Shown here: positions 43,803 through 54,171 of the stretch, piece by piece | Layout of the letters: each line of letters opens with the position of its first letter | Numbering within the stretch: the first letter of the stretch is position 1 | Assembly (NCBI RefSeq): GCF_013322225.1 | Contig: NZ_JAAMFB010000015.1 | Span: 1 to 64,000, forward strand | Origin: Agrobacterium larrymoorei | GTDB taxonomy: Bacteria > Pseudomonadota > Alphaproteobacteria > Rhizobiales > Rhizobiaceae | DNA length: 64,000 nt | Reading direction: 5' to 3' | Notes under the pieces: generated by a model | Database searches by the model: none | Told to the model about the DNA's origin: nothing | The model's input: only the letters and a program-made list of their open reading frames with translations | Made by a program: the position numbers and the translations under genes

Positions 43803-44672
43803 GTGAGCGACACCGCCTACCCCAACAGCCGCCTTGCGGTGGTCGATCATCTTCTCTGCGATGTCAGGCCATGGGGAGAGTTGAACGGGTTCAGACGGTT
43901 CATTATCGAGTTTCTTTATTTCGGAATAAAAGAAGCTCGCGCCTGCATGTTTGCGGGATTGTTTTTCATATCCATCTTCATCGTTCCGCGCGACGGGCTT
44001 TTAGGCGTTCCGCGCTATGATGTTCTGCTGTTCATCGCTCTCGGCATCCAGTTCTTCATGATCTGGAGCAAGCTCGAAACCCTTGATGAAGCCAAAGCAA
44101 TCCTGCTCTTTCATATCGTCGGCTTCGCGCTCGAAGTCTTCAAGACATCCGGTAGCATCCAGTCATGGTCCTATCCGGATTTCGCCTATACGAAGCTGTT
44201 CGGCGTACCGCTTTTTTCCGGCTTCATGTACGCCGCGGTCGGCAGCTACGTCATTCAGGCATGGCGCCTCCTAGATGTCCGCATCCACCACCATCCGCCG
44301 TACTGGATGGCAACATTGATCGGCATCGCCATTTACGCCAACTTTTTCACCCACCACTTTATCGGTGATTACCGCTGGTACATCGCCGCATGCGTCGTCG
44401 GCCTTTACGCCCGCGCAACAGTTACCTATCGCCCTTATGATCGCGATCGCAAAATGCCGCTTTTGCTGTCGTTCATTCTGATCGGCTTCTTTGTCTGGAT
44501 TGCAGAGAACATCTCCACATTTTACGGCATTTGGAGCTATCCAAACCAGCTCGGCGCTTGGTCTACCGTTCACATCGGCAAATGGAGTTCATGGTCCCTA
44601 CTGGTCATCATGACGTTTTCAATCGTTGCTCACCTAAAACACATTAAGAAACAGATATTTGTGCCGGATTAA
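43803..44672 (+). CDS. DUF817 membrane protein
   Basis: The roughly 289-residue integral membrane protein of the DUF817 family has seven to nine hydrophobic helices and many Trp, Tyr and His in loops (for example Gly-Ser-Ile-Gln-Ser-Trp-Ser-Tyr-Pro and His-His-Phe-Ile-Gly-Asp-Tyr-Arg-Trp). The function is unknown. GTG 43803 with AAGGA 9 bases upstream is preferred; another in-frame GTG lies at 43785 without a ribosome-binding site. Confidence 0.87.
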   Translation: MSDTAYPNSRLAVVDHLLCDVRPWGELNGFRRFIIEFLYFGIKEARACMFAGLFFISIFIVPRDGLLGVPRYDVLLFIALGIQFFMIWSKLETLDEAKAILLFHIVGFALEVFKTSGSIQSWSYPDFAYTKLFGVPLFSGFMYAAVGSYVIQAWRLLDVRIHHHPPYWMATLIGIAIYANFFTHHFIGDYRWYIAACVVGLYARATVTYRPYDRDRKMPLLLSFILIGFFVWIAENISTFYGIWSYPNQLGAWSTVHIGKWSSWSLLVIMTFSIVAHLKHIKKQIFVPD

Positions 44673-44719
44673 AACGTCATCGTACCGCTCTTTGACGGTA
44701 AAGAGTTATCTCTAACGGA

Positions 44720-45637
44720 TCACCAAGCCCCCGTCGCACCTGCTGGCGCATACACAGGCACAATCCGCTCCACTGGTTCGAATACCAATTTGAACTCCCT
44801 GGCCGGGTTGTAAGTGGTGGTGCGCGTCATACCCTCTTCGCTCCATTGACCAATGGTATGCGAACCAAGCCTGATCGCGCCGCTCTCAGCTTTCAGCGGT
44901 TGGTAGATTGTCGGGCTACCAAGATAAACATTCGTTCGTGGTGATATGTCAGGTTCTGGAGCCTTTGCGTTCTCACCGGCGATATGAGCGAGCCTGCTGA
45001 ATCTGGGCTCGTGGGGATGCCATTTATATTGCTTGAGGCACCAAGCGATGACCCGGTGCTGGATGTGAACGCTGGTCCTTGTACTGCCAGCATAAATCCA
45101 AAAAACAGTAAGCCCGCCCGTCGTGTTTTTCCATGATTGATTGGCGAAATACGGTTGCAAAATATCAACGTGACCATCGTACCTGAACGTAGGAGGCCCG
45201 TAATCCGCCCGCAAATCGCTTATATTATGGAAATCGCCGTCGTATTCACGCAGTTTGGCCCTCAGAAATCCCTCTAACGTTTGACCTGAAGATGGGTTGA
45301 GCCGACGATAAGCATTCTCGGCATTATAGATCTGCTTGCCCACCACATAGTTGAAACGCTTCGAGAAACCTTTGTCGTCATTGAAAAGCTTGTTCAACGA
45401 ATACGTCTTTGGTGTTCCGCGGCCGGAAAGAAAATGAGCAAGATTGTCACTCGCAGCCGTTTCTCTGCCTTCTGAGCGCAACTGCTCCCACGCAATGCGC
45501 AAAAATTGCTGATCCTGATAGGTTTGGTTGTGAGTTGACGTAGCGTGTGTGAGTTTCCAAGCGCCCCAGATTTCAACTGGCGTTTGCGGAGCGTTCAATG
45601 CCTCGGCAATTTCATTGTCTCCAACAGGACGTGTCAT
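44720..45637 (-). CDS. unrecognised 305-residue protein
   Basis: I do not recognise this family. The protein is soluble, with no signal peptide or membrane helix, and is rich in Asn, Tyr, Trp and His. The first half is helical in pattern and charged; the second half looks beta-rich (Phe-Trp-Ile-Tyr-Ala-Gly, Val-His-Ile-Gln-His-Arg-Val-Ile). It ends in Ala-Trp. ATG 45637 has AAAGGAA 8 bases upstream; the frame is open 14 codons more. Its composition is more AT-rich than the flanking core genes, and it sits alone at the edge of the ribosomal cluster, so it may be an acquired gene. Confidence 0.65.
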   Translation of the reverse strand: MTRPVGDNEIAEALNAPQTPVEIWGAWKLTHATSTHNQTYQDQQFLRIAWEQLRSEGRETAASDNLAHFLSGRGTPKTYSLNKLFNDDKGFSKRFNYVVGKQIYNAENAYRRLNPSSGQTLEGFLRAKLREYDGDFHNISDLRADYGPPTFRYDGHVDILQPYFANQSWKNTTGGLTVFWIYAGSTRTSVHIQHRVIAWCLKQYKWHPHEPRFSRLAHIAGENAKAPEPDISPRTNVYLGSPTIYQPLKAESGAIRLGSHTIGQWSEEGMTRTTTYNPAREFKLVFEPVERIVPVYAPAGATGAW

Positions 45638-45842
45638 TGCAGTTCCTTTCGAATGACGCATATCGCGCGCAACACTCAAGCCAGAACTGCTGGCTGTGTT
45701 GTCGCTCCACCGCCTGTAAAAACCAACTCACGAAGATAAAAATGAAAGAGAATTTACCCAACCAAAACAGGCATAATTGTGATGCGGTTGAAAATTACAG
45801 CTCCCCCTTCCAATCCGTTGAAACGTGATGAGCCATAAACGC

Positions 45843-45874
45843 AAAAAAGCCGGGTGATCACTCACCCGGCTTTC
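45843..45874 (-). terminator. intrinsic terminator after rplQ, end of the ribosomal cluster
   Basis: The perfect arms AAGCCGGGTGA and TCACCCGGCTT with a 4-base loop are followed on the minus strand by TTTTTTGC, 33 bases after the rplQ stop. Confidence 0.88.
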
Positions 45875-45906
45875 AAATAACGACGGCGCTTTTTCAGCGC
45901 CGAATA

Positions 45907-46332
45907 TTATGCGGCTTCAGCAGCTTCTGCTTCAGCAGCAACGCGAGCCTTGTCGGCTGCACCCTTGGCGTCAACGTCACGCTCAACGAACTCGACAACA
46001 GCCATAGCTGCGTTGTCGCCCTGACGATAGCCAGCCTTCATGATACGCAGGTAGCCGCCGTTACGCGTTGCGTAACGTTCAGCGATCGCGTCGAACAGCT
46101 TACGAACAGCGTCCTGATCCTTGATCTGCGAGATGGCCTGACGACGAGCGTGCAGGTCGCCGCGCTTGCCGAGGGTCACCAGCTTTTCTACGATCGGGCG
46201 AATTTCCTTCGCCTTCGGCAGAGTTGTTACGATCTGCTCATGGGTGATGAGCGAAGCAGCCATGTTGGCAAACATTGCCTTGCGGTGGCTGGCGGTTCTA
46301 TTGAGCTTGCGGCCTGAATTTCCGTGGCGCAT
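45907..46332 (-). CDS. rplQ: 50S ribosomal protein L17
   Basis: This 141-residue L17 lies near the exit tunnel of the 50S subunit. The conserved start Met-Arg-His-Gly-Asn-x-Gly-Arg-Lys-Leu-Asn-Arg and the segment Arg-Pro-x-Val-Glu-Lys-Leu-Val-Thr are present. An Ala/Glu-rich tail of about 20 residues follows the core. It is the last gene of the cluster, separated from rpoA by 133 bases that contain a weaker hairpin (GGCAG/CTGCC). Confidence 0.98.
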   Translation of the reverse strand: MRHGNSGRKLNRTASHRKAMFANMAASLITHEQIVTTLPKAKEIRPIVEKLVTLGKRGDLHARRQAISQIKDQDAVRKLFDAIAERYATRNGGYLRIMKAGYRQGDNAAMAVVEFVERDVDAKGAADKARVAAEAEAAEAA

Positions 46333-46465
46333 TGCTATTCTCCTTTAGCGCAGGTCCCCTATGCGGGCCTGCCGTTTCCTGGCACATGCAGACGACCATC
46401 TCTTTTTGGAGGGAGCCTGCTGTTTGACGGGGAAAGGCAGTCTTTAAGGGCCTGCCTTTTCTTTG

Positions 46466-47476
46466 TTAGTACTGGTCTTCATAACGCTTAGCGAGATCTT
46501 CGATGTTCTCTGGCGGCCATGCTGGCACTTCCATGCCGAGGTGCAGACCCATGGAAGCGAGAACTTCCTTGATTTCGTTGAGCGACTTGCGACCAAAGTT
46601 CGGCGTGCGAAGCATTTCGGCCTCGGTCTTCTGAATGAGGTCGCCGATGTAAACGATGTTGTCGTTCTTCAGGCAGTTTGCCGAACGAACGGACAGCTCG
46701 AGTTCATCAACCTTCTTGAGAAGTGCCGGGTTGAACGCCAGTTCCGTAACCGATTCTTCTTCTGCTTCCTTCTGCGGCTCGTCGAAGTTGACGAACACAC
46801 CAAGCTGGTCCTGCAGAATGCGAGCGGCAAAGGCAACGGCGTCTTCGCCGGAAACCGAACCGTTGGTCTCGATCGTCATGATAAGCTTGTCATAGTCCAG
46901 AACCTGGCCTTCACGGGTGTTTTCCACCTTGTAGGACACTTTCTTGACCGGAGAATAAAGGCTGTCCACAGGGATGAGGCCGATTGGGGCATCTTCCGCG
47001 CGGTTACGCTCCGCAGGCACATAGCCCTTGCCGTTGTTGACGGTGAATTCCATGCGGATTTCAGCGCCATCGTCGAGCGTGCAGATAACGTGGTCAGGGT
47101 TCAGGATCTCGATGTCGCCAACCGTCTGGATATCGCCAGCGGTAACGGCACCAGGGCCCTGCTTGCGCACGACCATGCGCTTGGAATCATCGCCGTCCAT
47201 CTTGATGGCGATTTCCTTGATGTTGAGCACGATGTCCGTCACATCTTCCCGAACGCCGGGGATGGAGGAGAATTCATGCAGAACGCCGTCGATCTGCACT
47301 GCGGTTACAGCCGCGCCACGCAGAGACGACAGGAGCACGCGACGAAGCGCGTTACCGAGCGTAAGACCGAAACCACGCTCCAGCGGCTCAGCAACAAGCG
47401 TTGCCTTGGTGCGGCTGGAGGAAGTGAACTCGACCTTGTTCGGCTTGATCAGTTCCTGCCAATTCTTTTGAATCAT
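46466..47476 (-). CDS. rpoA: DNA-directed RNA polymerase subunit alpha
   Basis: The 336-residue alpha subunit has an N-terminal assembly domain (Arg-Arg-Val-Leu-Leu-Ser-Ser-Leu-x-Gly), a linker, and a C-terminal domain that contacts promoters and activators ([11 protein letters not shown]). The start Met-Ile-Gln-Lys-Asn-Trp-Gln at 47476 is the rhizobial one; the open frame upstream is not coding. A hairpin in the 186-base gap before it may tune expression relative to rpsK. Confidence 0.98.
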   Translation of the reverse strand: MIQKNWQELIKPNKVEFTSSSRTKATLVAEPLERGFGLTLGNALRRVLLSSLRGAAVTAVQIDGVLHEFSSIPGVREDVTDIVLNIKEIAIKMDGDDSKRMVVRKQGPGAVTAGDIQTVGDIEILNPDHVICTLDDGAEIRMEFTVNNGKGYVPAERNRAEDAPIGLIPVDSLYSPVKKVSYKVENTREGQVLDYDKLIMTIETNGSVSGEDAVAFAARILQDQLGVFVNFDEPQKEAEEESVTELAFNPALLKKVDELELSVRSANCLKNDNIVYIGDLIQKTEAEMLRTPNFGRKSLNEIKEVLASMGLHLGMEVPAWPPENIEDLAKRYEDQY

Positions 47477-47611
47477 CTTTAAACCTTCCGTTCGCCGCCA
47501 CCATCCAATCGTGGCGGACCGAGCATGATCACCGAGAGGAACCGTAAGGTTCATCGGAGGGTTTGAAAGCGCTGGCCCACCGGCCACGCCAGCAAACCAC
47601 ACGCCGATTAC

Positions 47612-47645
47612 ACGAAAATTCCGCCAGACCGAAGGAAAGGCGGAA
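47612..47645 (-). terminator. hairpin with U-run between rpsK and rpoA
   Basis: The arms TTCCGCC and GGCGGAA are followed on the minus strand by TTTTCGTG. It starts about 18 bases after the rpsK stop. It probably terminates partially, because rpoA must still be expressed. Confidence 0.55.
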
Positions 47646-47662
47646 CTCCAGACAGAAACGCG

Positions 47663-48052
47663 TTAAACGCGACGCTTCTTGCGCGGACGGCAACCGTTGT
47701 GCGGGATCGGCGTCACGTCGCGAATGGACGTGATGAGGAAGCCAGCAGCCTGCAAAGCGCGAAGTGCAGATTCACGACCAGAACCTGGACCGCAAACCTC
47801 TACCTCAAGCGACTTCATGCCGTGTTCCTGAGCCTTCTTGGCGCAATCTTCAGCAGCGATCTGGGCAGCGAACGGGGTCGACTTACGCGAACCCTTGAAG
47901 CCCTTTGCACCGGCAGACGACCAGGCAATAGCGTTGCCCTGTGCGTCGGTGATGGTGATCATCGTGTTGTTGAAGGTCGAGTTGACGTGAGCAACGCCAG
48001 ACGTGATGTTTTTACGTTCGCGACGTTTAACGCGAGTGGCTTCCTTGGCCAT
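47663..48052 (-). CDS. rpsK: 30S ribosomal protein S11
   Basis: The 129-residue S11 sits in the 30S platform near the mRNA exit. The conserved [10 protein letters not shown] and the C-terminal [13 protein letters not shown] are present. Length is normal. It is 134 bases after rpsM. Confidence 0.98.
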   Translation of the reverse strand: MAKEATRVKRRERKNITSGVAHVNSTFNNTMITITDAQGNAIAWSSAGAKGFKGSRKSTPFAAQIAAEDCAKKAQEHGMKSLEVEVCGPGSGRESALRALQAAGFLITSIRDVTPIPHNGCRPRKKRRV

Positions 48053-48131
48053 GACAGTCCTTTCATTGATCTCTTCACCGCCGTAACACCAGCGGCTACA
48101 CCGGCGATCAGCTCAAAAGCTTTTCGCCAAA

Positions 48132-48164
48132 CTCAGAAAGGCTGGCGCGGCTTGCACCAGCCCT
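48132..48164 (-). terminator. hairpin between rpsM and rpsK
   Basis: The arms AAGGGCTGG and CCAGCCTTT are followed on the minus strand by CTGAGTTTGG. The T run is short, so this is a weak terminator or a regulatory hairpin. Confidence 0.4.
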
Positions 48165-48186
48165 TCCATTCCGGAAGACCGGAAAA

Positions 48187-48555
48187 TTACTTCTTCTTAC
48201 CAGCGATAGCCTTCGCCGGACCCTTGCGGGTACGAGCGTTGGTGTGCGTGCGCTGACCGCGGACCGGGAGGCCACGACGATGACGCAGACCGCGGTAGCA
48301 GCCGAGATCCATCAGACGCTTGATGTTCATCGCGGTTTCGCGACGAAGATCACCTTCGACGCGGTAGTCGCGGTCGATGGTTTCGCGGATCTGAAGAATT
48401 TCAGCATCCGTCAGCTGATGAACGCGCTTGTCGGCAGCAAGGCCGACCTTGTCCATGATTTCCTGCGCGAATTTCGGACCGATCCCGTGAATGTAGGTCA
48501 AAGCGATAACAACGCGCTTAGCCGTCGGGATGTTGACGCCAGCGATACGTGCCAC
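48187..48555 (-). CDS. rpsM: 30S ribosomal protein S13
   Basis: The 122-residue S13 of the 30S head contacts tRNA and the 50S bridge. It starts at GTG 48555, preceded by AAGGAGAACAGAC, giving the standard Val(Met)-Ala-Arg-Ile-Ala-Gly-Val-Asn; no ATG fits. The Arg-x-[11 protein letters not shown] tail is conserved. GTG initiation is the only unusual feature. Confidence 0.97.
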   Translation of the reverse strand: MARIAGVNIPTAKRVVIALTYIHGIGPKFAQEIMDKVGLAADKRVHQLTDAEILQIRETIDRDYRVEGDLRRETAMNIKRLMDLGCYRGLRHRRGLPVRGQRTHTNARTRKGPAKAIAGKKK

Positions 48556-48685
48556 GTCTGTTCTCCTTGCGTTCCAGTTGCCATCCGGCAAGTGGTGCTT
48601 CCATTTTAGCGACACGATCTGCCGCCAGTTCAAATTCCTGTTCGTCACAAGTCAAAACGACCGAACCCGGATCTTCCTTCCCCTG

Positions 48686-48730
48686 AGGAAAATCCGCGCC
48701 AGTCGCTTGGGATGTCGCGAGTTGGCGCGG
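48686..48730 (-). terminator. hairpin between adk and rpsM (spc/alpha boundary)
   Basis: The arms CCGCGCCA and TGGCGCGG, 8 perfect pairs with a 21-base loop that can itself pair, are followed on the minus strand by ATTTTCC. It separates secY-adk from the alpha-operon genes. Confidence 0.5.
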
Positions 48731-48778
48731 TGTTTAACGGAATCAGTTCGAAAAAGCAACCGGCCCCGCCAAGATTCT

Positions 48779-49393
48779 TTATACGCGGGCTGCAGAGGCA
48801 GCCACGCCGGCGTCTTTTTCCAGAACGCCCATGATGGAAGCCGTCACTGCATCAACATGCGCCATGCCATCCAGCACAACGAGTTCGCCCTGCTGCTGGT
48901 AATATTCCGATAGAGGCGCAGTCTTTTCGCGGTACTCCGATAGACGCTTGCGGAAGGCTTCCGGATTGTCGTCCGAACGCACGGTGCCACCAGCAGCAAT
49001 GGTTTCGGCAACGCGGTTCTCGATTCGGCGCACCAGCGCATCCTCGTCCACCTTCAGCTCGATAACTGCATCCAGCTGAATGTCCTTCTGCTGCAAGTTC
49101 TCGGCCAGCGCCTTGGCCTGCGGTACGGTGCGCGGATATCCATCCAGGATGAAGCCCTTCGCACAGTCAGCCTGCTCGATGCGCTCGGAAACGATCTGGT
49201 TGACGATATCATCGGACACGAGACCACCGGCATCCATCACCGCCTTGGCGCGCTTGCCTATTTCCGTTCCAGCGGCAACAGCCGCACGCAGCATATCGCC
49301 GGTGGAAAGCTGTGGAATGCCGTACTTGTCTGTCAAGCGCTTGGCCTGCGTTCCCTTGCCTGCACCTGGCGGCCCCAAAAATATCAGTCTCAT
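48779..49393 (-). CDS. adk: adenylate kinase
   Basis: It interconverts ATP + AMP and 2 ADP. The 204 residues contain the P-loop Gly-Pro-Pro-Gly-Ala-Gly-Lys-Gly-Thr at 7-15, the AMP-site Thr-Gly-Asp-Met-Leu-Arg and the lid Arg in Gly-Tyr-Pro-Arg-Thr. The lid is the short type without zinc cysteines. Its start overlaps the secY stop by 4 bases (ATGA), coupling the two. Confidence 0.97.
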   Translation of the reverse strand: MRLIFLGPPGAGKGTQAKRLTDKYGIPQLSTGDMLRAAVAAGTEIGKRAKAVMDAGGLVSDDIVNQIVSERIEQADCAKGFILDGYPRTVPQAKALAENLQQKDIQLDAVIELKVDEDALVRRIENRVAETIAAGGTVRSDDNPEAFRKRLSEYREKTAPLSEYYQQQGELVVLDGMAHVDAVTASIMGVLEKDAGVAASAARV

Positions 49394-50730
49394 CGTCCCC
49401 TCTTTCCTCCACGCAATTTCGATTTCTTGATCAGCCCCTCATACTGCTGCGCAATCAGGTGGCCCTGGATTTGAGCAACAGTGTCTAGCGTTACACTGAC
49501 CACGATCAAAAGCGAAGTACCACCAAGGGCTAATGGGATGCCTGTCCGCGCGATAAGTGTCTCAGGAAGGATACACACGAAAACGAGATAGATCGCGCCA
49601 ACAAGGGTGATGCGGGTCAGAACGTAGTCGATGTATTCAGCCGTACGCTCGCCAGGGCGAATGCCGGGAATAAAGCCGCCATGCTTCTTGAGGTTATCGG
49701 CCGTATCCTTCGGATTGAAGACAATAGCCGTATAGAAAAAGGCAAAGAATGCGATCAGCATGCCGTAGAACAGCATAAAGAGCGGCTGGCCGTGCTGAAG
49801 CGAGGAAATGATGGACGTCGCCCAAGCCGGCAGATTGGTGCTGTTGGTAAAGCCTGCCGCAGTTGCAGGAAGCAGCAGCAGCGACGACGCGAAGATCGCC
49901 GGGATAACGCCAGCCGTATTCAGCTTCAATGGCAGATGCGACGTATCGCCCTGGAACATGCGGTTGCCCACCTGTCGCTTCGGATACTGGATCAGCAGAC
50001 GACGCTGAGCACGCTCGACAAATACGATCAACGCAATCACGCCAATGGCAACGACGACGACAGTCAGGATGAGCATCGTTGACAGCGCACCGGTGCGGCC
50101 GAGTTCAAGAGTACCGGCAAGGGCGCGCGGCAAACCAGCAGCGATGCCTGCGAAAATGATAAGCGAAATACCGTTACCGATGCCGCGAGACGTGATCTGT
50201 TCGCCGAGCCACATGAGGAACATCGTGCCACCAAGCAGCGTAATGACTGTGGAAATCTTAAAGAACCAGCCCGGGTCGACGACGAGCCCTGCCCCGCTTT
50301 CAAGACCAACCGCAATGCCATAGGCCTGAAGCGTGCCGAGCAGCACCGTGCCGTAGCGCGTGTACTGGTTGATGATCTTGCGGCCTGCTTCGCCTTCCTT
50401 CTTCAAGGCTTCGAGCGAGGGCACGACTGAAGTCATAAGCTGCACGATGATCGAAGCGGAGATGTAAGGCATGATGCCGAGCGCGAAAATCGCCATGCGC
50501 TCAACCGCGCCACCCGCAAACATGTTGAAGAGACCAAGAATACCGTTGGCCTGCCCCTGAAATGCCTGCGCATAAGCTCCCGGATTAAGACCTGGAAGCG
50601 GAATATGCGTACCGAGGCGATAAACAAGAAGTGCGGCAAGAGTAAACCAGAGACGCTTCTTCAGATCTTCAGCCTTGGCGAAGGTCGAAAAATTCAGGTT
50701 TGAGGCCAGTTGTTCCGCTGCTGAAGCCAT
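49390..50730 (-). CDS. secY: protein translocase subunit SecY
   Basis: This is the channel subunit of the Sec translocon in the inner membrane, 446 aa with ten membrane helices. The signature Phe-Asn-Pro-Lys-Asp-x-Ala-x-Asn-Leu-Lys-Lys-x-Gly-Gly-Phe-Ile-Pro-Gly-Ile precedes helix 8. ATG 50730 is the family start; the open frame of 40 codons upstream is not SecY-like. It is set apart from rplO by 342 bases with a terminator-like hairpin, so it probably has its own promoter. Confidence 0.97.
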   Translation of the reverse strand: MASAAEQLASNLNFSTFAKAEDLKKRLWFTLAALLVYRLGTHIPLPGLNPGAYAQAFQGQANGILGLFNMFAGGAVERMAIFALGIMPYISASIIVQLMTSVVPSLEALKKEGEAGRKIINQYTRYGTVLLGTLQAYGIAVGLESGAGLVVDPGWFFKISTVITLLGGTMFLMWLGEQITSRGIGNGISLIIFAGIAAGLPRALAGTLELGRTGALSTMLILTVVVVAIGVIALIVFVERAQRRLLIQYPKRQVGNRMFQGDTSHLPLKLNTAGVIPAIFASSLLLLPATAAGFTNSTNLPAWATSIISSLQHGQPLFMLFYGMLIAFFAFFYTAIVFNPKDTADNLKKHGGFIPGIRPGERTAEYIDYVLTRITLVGAIYLVFVCILPETLIARTGIPLALGGTSLLIVVSVTLDTVAQIQGHLIAQQYEGLIKKSKLRGGKRGR

Positions 50731-51072
50731 AAAATTCCCCGCATGACCCTTGTCCAACAGCACGGCAACCGGCGTTTCCGGCAAAGGTCTATAAGATACT
50801 GGTTCAAAAACCGGGCTTTGGACGGAAAGCGACTGTATAGCCGCAATCATGCCTCACCCTGTTTTCGTATGTCCTAACCCCTCCCCTGCGGGAGTTCAAG
50901 GACTGTGAGGCTCTCTCCTGCGCTGCAAGCTGCGGCATTTTCAGCGCGAGACATGCTAAATCGCATTGAGTCGCTTCGTAAACCCGTCAAATCGATTAGA
51001 TTTTCAAAGACTTACGTGGCGTAAAGAGAAACGCCCGGAGTGAAACACCCCGGGCGTTCAAGACATTATATA
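50731..51072. other. rplO-secY gap with probable secY promoter
   Basis: This 342-base gap is the longest inside the S10-spc-alpha part of the cluster. After the hairpin at 51024-51059 a TTGACG (minus strand, 50990-50985) could be a -35 element for secY. The part nearest secY is open in the secY frame but does not look coding. Confidence 0.5.
51024..51059 (-). terminator. intrinsic terminator between rplO and secY
   Basis: The arms AACGCCCGG and CCGGGCGTT are followed on the minus strand by TCTCTTTAC, 14 bases after the rplO stop. Confidence 0.7.
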
Positions 51073-51552
51073 TTACTCGGAAGCTTCCGGTGCAACAACG
51101 AGAAGCTTGATGGAGCCACCGGCCTTCTCGATTTTTTCGAGAGCAGGCTTAGAAGCACCAGCGACCTCGAAAGCAACCTTTGCCTTCAGCTCGCCATCGG
51201 CCAGAATACGAACGCCGTCCTTCGGACGACGGATGACGCCAGCTGCCTTGAGAGCAGCGGCATCAACCGTTGCCTTTGCGTCCAGCTTGCCAGCATCGAT
51301 CGCAGCCTGAACGCGGCCGACAGAAACGGTCACATATTCGGAAGCGAAGATGTTGTTGAAGCCGCGCTTTGGAAGGCGACGGTAGATTGGCATCTGACCG
51401 CCTTCAAAGCCGTTGATGGCAACGCCGGAACGAGCCTTCTGACCCTTGACGCCGCGACCACCGGTCTTGCCTTTGCCGGAGCCAATACCGCGACCTACGC
51501 GGATACGGTCCTTGGTGGCGCCTTCGTTGTCTCTGATTTCATTGAGTTTCAT
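51073..51552 (-). CDS. rplO: 50S ribosomal protein L15
   Basis: The 159-residue L15 is a core 50S protein. The basic Gly-rich N-terminal arm (Arg-Gly-x-Gly-Ser-Gly-Lys-Gly-Lys-Thr) and the segment [14 protein letters not shown] are conserved. It is 10 bases after rpmD and followed by a terminator-like hairpin. Confidence 0.98.
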   Translation of the reverse strand: MKLNEIRDNEGATKDRIRVGRGIGSGKGKTGGRGVKGQKARSGVAINGFEGGQMPIYRRLPKRGFNNIFASEYVTVSVGRVQAAIDAGKLDAKATVDAAALKAAGVIRRPKDGVRILADGELKAKVAFEVAGASKPALEKIEKAGGSIKLLVVAPEASE

Positions 51553-51562
51553 GATAGGTTCC

Positions 51563-51769
51563 TCACTTCTCGTCTACGACGCGAACGAGATGCTGGACCG
51601 CACGGATCATGCCGCGAACAGATGGAGTATCCTCCAGTGTACGCTGACGGTGCATCTTGTTGAGACCCAGGCCGATCAGCGTCTGGCGCTGAATAGCTGG
51701 GCGGCGATTTGGGCTGCCGATCTGTTCGACCGTTACAGTCTGCTTGGCTTCAGTAGTCTTCTTGGCCAT
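51563..51769 (-). CDS. rpmD: 50S ribosomal protein L30
   Basis: The 68-residue L30 has the conserved Thr-Val-x-Gln-Ile-Gly-Ser-Pro and Leu-Gly-Leu-x-Lys-Met. It lies 11 bases after rpsE and 10 before rplO, in the usual spc order. Confidence 0.97.
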   Translation of the reverse strand: MAKKTTEAKQTVTVEQIGSPNRRPAIQRQTLIGLGLNKMHRQRTLEDTPSVRGMIRAVQHLVRVVDEK

Positions 51770-51780
51770 GATCCAGATCC

Positions 51781-52350
51781 TTACTCTTCAGAAGCAGCGC
51801 CGGAAGCGACGCGACGAGACTGAAGGGTTGCATACTTCAGACCACGCTGTGCAGCGATGTCCTTCGGATGAACCTGATGCTTCAGAGCGTCGAACGTAGC
51901 GCGAACCATGTTGTACGGGTTCGAGGAACCGGTCGACTTGGCAACAACGTCATGAACGCCGAGCGTTTCGAAAACAGCGCGCATCGGACCACCAGCGATG
52001 ATACCGGTACCAGCCTTTGCAGAGCGCAGCAGAACCTTGCCAGCGCCGTGACGACCGTTGACGTCGTGGTGCAGCGTGCGGCCATCGCGCAGCGGAACGA
52101 AGATCAGGTCGCGCTTGGCAGCTTCTGTTGCCTTGCGGATAGCCTCAGGCACTTCACGAGCCTTGCCGTGACCGAAGCCAACGCGGCCCTTCTGGTCGCC
52201 AACGACGACGAGAGCGGCGAAGCCGAAGCGACGGCCACCCTTAACAACCTTAGCAACGCGGTTAATCGCGACCAGCTTGTCGACGAATTCGCTATCGCGC
52301 TCTTCACGGTTCTGGCGATCGTCGCGAGAACCTCTTTTTTCCTGTGCCAT
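51781..52350 (-). CDS. rpsE: 30S ribosomal protein S5
   Basis: The 189-residue S5 of the 30S body is involved in decoding accuracy. The family start region [11 protein letters not shown] and the Gly-Arg-Arg-Phe-x-Phe-x-Ala-Leu-Val loop are conserved. It is preceded by a 119-base gap with a strong hairpin right after rplR. Confidence 0.98.
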   Translation of the reverse strand: MAQEKRGSRDDRQNREERDSEFVDKLVAINRVAKVVKGGRRFGFAALVVVGDQKGRVGFGHGKAREVPEAIRKATEAAKRDLIFVPLRDGRTLHHDVNGRHGAGKVLLRSAKAGTGIIAGGPMRAVFETLGVHDVVAKSTGSSNPYNMVRATFDALKHQVHPKDIAAQRGLKYATLQSRRVASGAASEE

Positions 52351-52433
52351 TGTCCTTGTCCTTTTTCTTTTGCGGGTAGAACGGCAAACGAGAGAAGGCC
52401 CACCGGCTTCATTGCTGAAGTCCTGTGGACCGG

Positions 52434-52462
52434 TGAAAATCCGCCCAGGCAGGCCTGGGCGG
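52434..52462 (-). terminator. strong hairpin with U-run between rplR and rpsE
   Basis: The perfect 9-base arms CCGCCCAGG and CCTGGGCGG with a 4-base loop are followed on the minus strand by ATTTTC, 7 bases past the rplR stop. It lies inside the spc operon, where transcription must continue, so it likely acts as an attenuator. Confidence 0.65.
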
Positions 52463-52469
52463 AAAAAGA

Positions 52470-52832
52470 TTAGAAGTTCAGACCGCCTTCACGGGCGGCA
52501 TCTGCCAGGGCCTTAACGCGGCCGTGATAGATGAATGCGCCGCGGTCGAATACGACATCCTTGACGCCAGCCTTGCCGGCGCGCTCTGCAACCAGCTTGC
52601 CGATGACGGCAGCAGCCGCTACGTCAGCGCCGGTTTTCAGCGACGAGCGCAGATCAGCTTCGAGCGTGGAGGCAGACGCAAGCGTCTTACCAGCAACGTC
52701 ATCGATGACCTGAGCGTAGATGTTCTTCGACGAGCGATGAACCGACAGGCGCGGGCGACCGTTTGCAACCGACTTGAGTTGGCGGCGTACACGGTTCGCG
52801 CGACGTGCAAGTGCTTCTTTCCTGCTAGCCAT
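52470..52832 (-). CDS. rplR: 50S ribosomal protein L18
   Basis: The 120-residue L18 binds 5S rRNA. The Arg-Pro-Arg-Leu-Ser-Val-x-Arg-Ser motif and the C-terminal [13 protein letters not shown] are conserved. It is 12 bases after rplF. Confidence 0.98.
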   Translation of the reverse strand: MASRKEALARRANRVRRQLKSVANGRPRLSVHRSSKNIYAQVIDDVAGKTLASASTLEADLRSSLKTGADVAAAAVIGKLVAERAGKAGVKDVVFDRGAFIYHGRVKALADAAREGGLNF

Positions 52833-52844
52833 TTCGCGAGTTCC

Positions 52845-53378
52845 TTATTTCTTCTTGCCTTCTTTGCGGACGATCCGTTCTTCAGCGTACTTGACGCCTT
52901 TGCCCTTGTAGGGCTCGGGACCACGGTATTCGCGGATTTCCGCGGCAACCTGACCGACCTGCTGCTTGTTGATACCCGAAACGATGATTTCCGTAGGCTT
53001 CGGAACGGCAATGGTGATGCCTTCCGGAGTCTGGTAAACCACGTCGTGGCTGAAACCGAGTGCCAACTGCAAGTTCTTGCCCTGCATGGCAGCACGATAA
53101 CCAACGCCGTTGATTTCGAGCTTGCGTTCGTAGCCGTCCTTGACACCCTTGAAGATGTTCTCGACCATCGTGCGGGACATGCCCCACTTGGAACGAGCTT
53201 CCTTCGTGTCGTTGGAAGGCGTCACGGAAACCGCGTTATCTTCCAGCTTCACCTGAACTTCGTCATTAGCAACGAAGAACAGTTCACCCTTAGGACCCTT
53301 GGCAGTAATCTTCTGGCCGTCGACAGTGGCCGTCACACCTGCAGGAACCTGAACGGGCTTTTTACCGATACGAGACAT
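52845..53378 (-). CDS. rplF: 50S ribosomal protein L6
   Basis: The 177-residue L6 lies near the GTPase-associated centre. The start Met-Ser-Arg-Ile-Gly-Lys-Lys-Pro at 53378 is standard (the open frame upstream overlaps rpsH and is not coding). The Gly-Pro-Glu-Pro-Tyr-Lys-Gly-Lys-Gly signature is near the C-terminus. Confidence 0.98.
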   Translation of the reverse strand: MSRIGKKPVQVPAGVTATVDGQKITAKGPKGELFFVANDEVQVKLEDNAVSVTPSNDTKEARSKWGMSRTMVENIFKGVKDGYERKLEINGVGYRAAMQGKNLQLALGFSHDVVYQTPEGITIAVPKPTEIIVSGINKQQVGQVAAEIREYRGPEPYKGKGVKYAEERIVRKEGKKK

Positions 53379-53421
53379 ATTTCTATCCTGTCTGTCCGTT
53401 AAGGAGATCCTTGCTCGGGTC

Positions 53422-53820
53422 TTAGAAGACCGAGCAAAGAACCTCGCCACCAACGTTCTGTTCGCGAGCCTGGTGATCGGCCATAACGCCCTTCGGAGTC
53501 GAAAGGATCGTGATGCCGAGGCCGTTCGCGACCTGCGGAATGGACTTGACCGAGACATAAACCCGGCGGCCCGGCTTGGATACGCGGCCGATCTCACGGA
53601 TCACCGACGCACCTTCGTAGTACTTCAGTTCGATTGTGAACTCGGACTTGCCGTTTTCGAAATCGACCTTGGAATAACCGCGAATGTAGCCTTCAGACTG
53701 CAGCACGTCGAGAACGCGTGCGCGCAGGCTGGAAGCAGGAGTGTTAACCGAAGACTTGCGACGGGAAGCACCATTGCGGATGCGGGTGAGCATATCACCC
53801 AAAGGATCAGTCATTGTCAT
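53422..53820 (-). CDS. rpsH: 30S ribosomal protein S8
   Basis: The 132-residue S8 binds central-domain 16S rRNA and in E. coli represses the spc operon. The start [12 protein letters not shown] and the end Gly-Gly-Glu-x-Leu-Cys-x-Val-Phe are conserved. GGAGACGGGCAC precedes the first ATG; a second ATG is two codons in. Confidence 0.98.
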   Translation of the reverse strand: MTMTDPLGDMLTRIRNGASRRKSSVNTPASSLRARVLDVLQSEGYIRGYSKVDFENGKSEFTIELKYYEGASVIREIGRVSKPGRRVYVSVKSIPQVANGLGITILSTPKGVMADHQAREQNVGGEVLCSVF

Positions 53821-53832
53821 GTGCCCGTCTCC

Positions 53833-54138
53833 TTACCAGCTCGACTTGACAACGCCCGGCACCTTGCCGGAATTGCCCAGCTCACGAAGCGCGATACGCG
53901 ACATCTTGAGCTTACGATAGAACGCGCGCGGACGGCCCGTTACTTCGCAGCGGTTGCGGATGCGCGTCTTCGAGCCGTCACGCGGCAGCGAAGCGAGCTT
54001 CAGAGTTGCCTGGAACCGCTCATCGATCGGAAGAGACTGGTTCATGACGATGGCCTTAAGGGCGGCACGCTTGCCGGCCTGGGAGGCAACTGTCTTGCGG
54101 CGGCGCTTGTTCTTTTCAACTGCGCTTGTTTTCGCCAT
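53833..54138 (-). CDS. rpsN: 30S ribosomal protein S14
   Basis: The 101-residue S14 of the 30S head is the long type without the zinc-binding Cys-x-x-Cys pairs (C- form). The Arg-Asn-Arg-Cys-x-Val-Thr-Gly-Arg-Pro-Arg-Ala-x-Tyr-Arg motif is conserved. It lies 12 bases before rpsH. Confidence 0.98.
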   Translation of the reverse strand: MAKTSAVEKNKRRRKTVASQAGKRAALKAIVMNQSLPIDERFQATLKLASLPRDGSKTRIRNRCEVTGRPRAFYRKLKMSRIALRELGNSGKVPGVVKSSW

Positions 54139-54171
54139 ATCGGAGTTCCTTTTCTACGCTCGTCGTTACGG

